DNA from: an uncultured Faecalibacterium sp.
GTDB taxonomy: Bacteria > Bacillota > Clostridia > Oscillospirales > Ruminococcaceae
Length of the DNA: 21,492 nucleotides
NCBI GenBank assembly: GCA_900551435.1
Contig: URVW01000036.1
Span: 1-21,492, forward strand
Direction of reading: 5' to 3'
Made by a program: the position numbers and the translations under genes. How positions within the stretch are numbered: the stretch's first letter is position 1; the number at the start of each line of letters is the position of its first letter. This document shows positions 21,476-21,492 of this stretch, piece by piece. A model generated the notes under the pieces. The model had not been told where the DNA came from and ran no database searches. It was given only the letters and a program-made list of their open reading frames with translations.

Positions 21476-21492
21476 CGGGGTATGGAATCCCC

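Overview
The window is a moderately GC-rich Firmicutes chromosome segment, most likely from Faecalibacterium (Oscillospiraceae/Ruminococcaceae). The main reason is the protein at 7124-7555, whose first half matches, from memory, the microbial anti-inflammatory molecule (MAM) of F. prausnitzii. Unexpectedly for a genus described as non-spore-forming, the left third carries intact spoIIID, sigG, sigE and spoIIGA. No database search was possible, so all family names rest on motifs read by eye.

Left part (1-4190). A tRNA-Ala(GGC) runs off the left edge (- strand). It is preceded by a perfect-consensus promoter and an odd leader that holds a second copy of the tRNA 5' end. Next comes a TPP riboswitch with a thiT-type thiamine transporter gene (-), then spoIIID (+) behind a sigma-E-like promoter, then a spoIIGA-sigE-sigG cluster (-). 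A tRNA-Asn with its own promoter and terminator closes this part.

Centre (4260-11540), the most interesting part, is a MAM secretion locus. It has two extended -10 promoters, a highly structured 5' leader, a C39-peptidase ABC exporter (PCAT), the MAM substrate with a canonical double-glycine leader, a GyrI-like protein, an HlyD-type adaptor and a membrane-anchored Ig-like (Big_2) protein. The inferred logic is as follows: the C39 domain cuts the MAM leader after Gly21, the ABC part exports the mature protein, and the HlyD and Ig-like proteins form or assist the envelope part. A 0.67-kb element sits between MAM and the last three genes. It consists of a DUF559 nuclease-like gene flanked by ~130-bp inverted repeats. 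Two smaller relatives of its repeats, MITE-like and without genes, lie at 11554-11727 and 15132-15437.

Right part (12068-21492). A MATE transporter (-) has a terminator hairpin in its own leader. It is followed by a Ser/Thr-rich lipoprotein (-), a YfcE-type phosphodiesterase (+), an XRE regulator/DUF6773 membrane protein pair (-) with a palindromic operator over the promoter, an HMA metal-binding protein and a ketopantoate-reductase-like protein (+). Last is a two-gene operon (-): a P-loop ATPase whose second half has lost its P-loop, and a RecB-nuclease/XPD-type helicase fusion. Most genes have a readable sigma-A promoter with 17-bp spacing.
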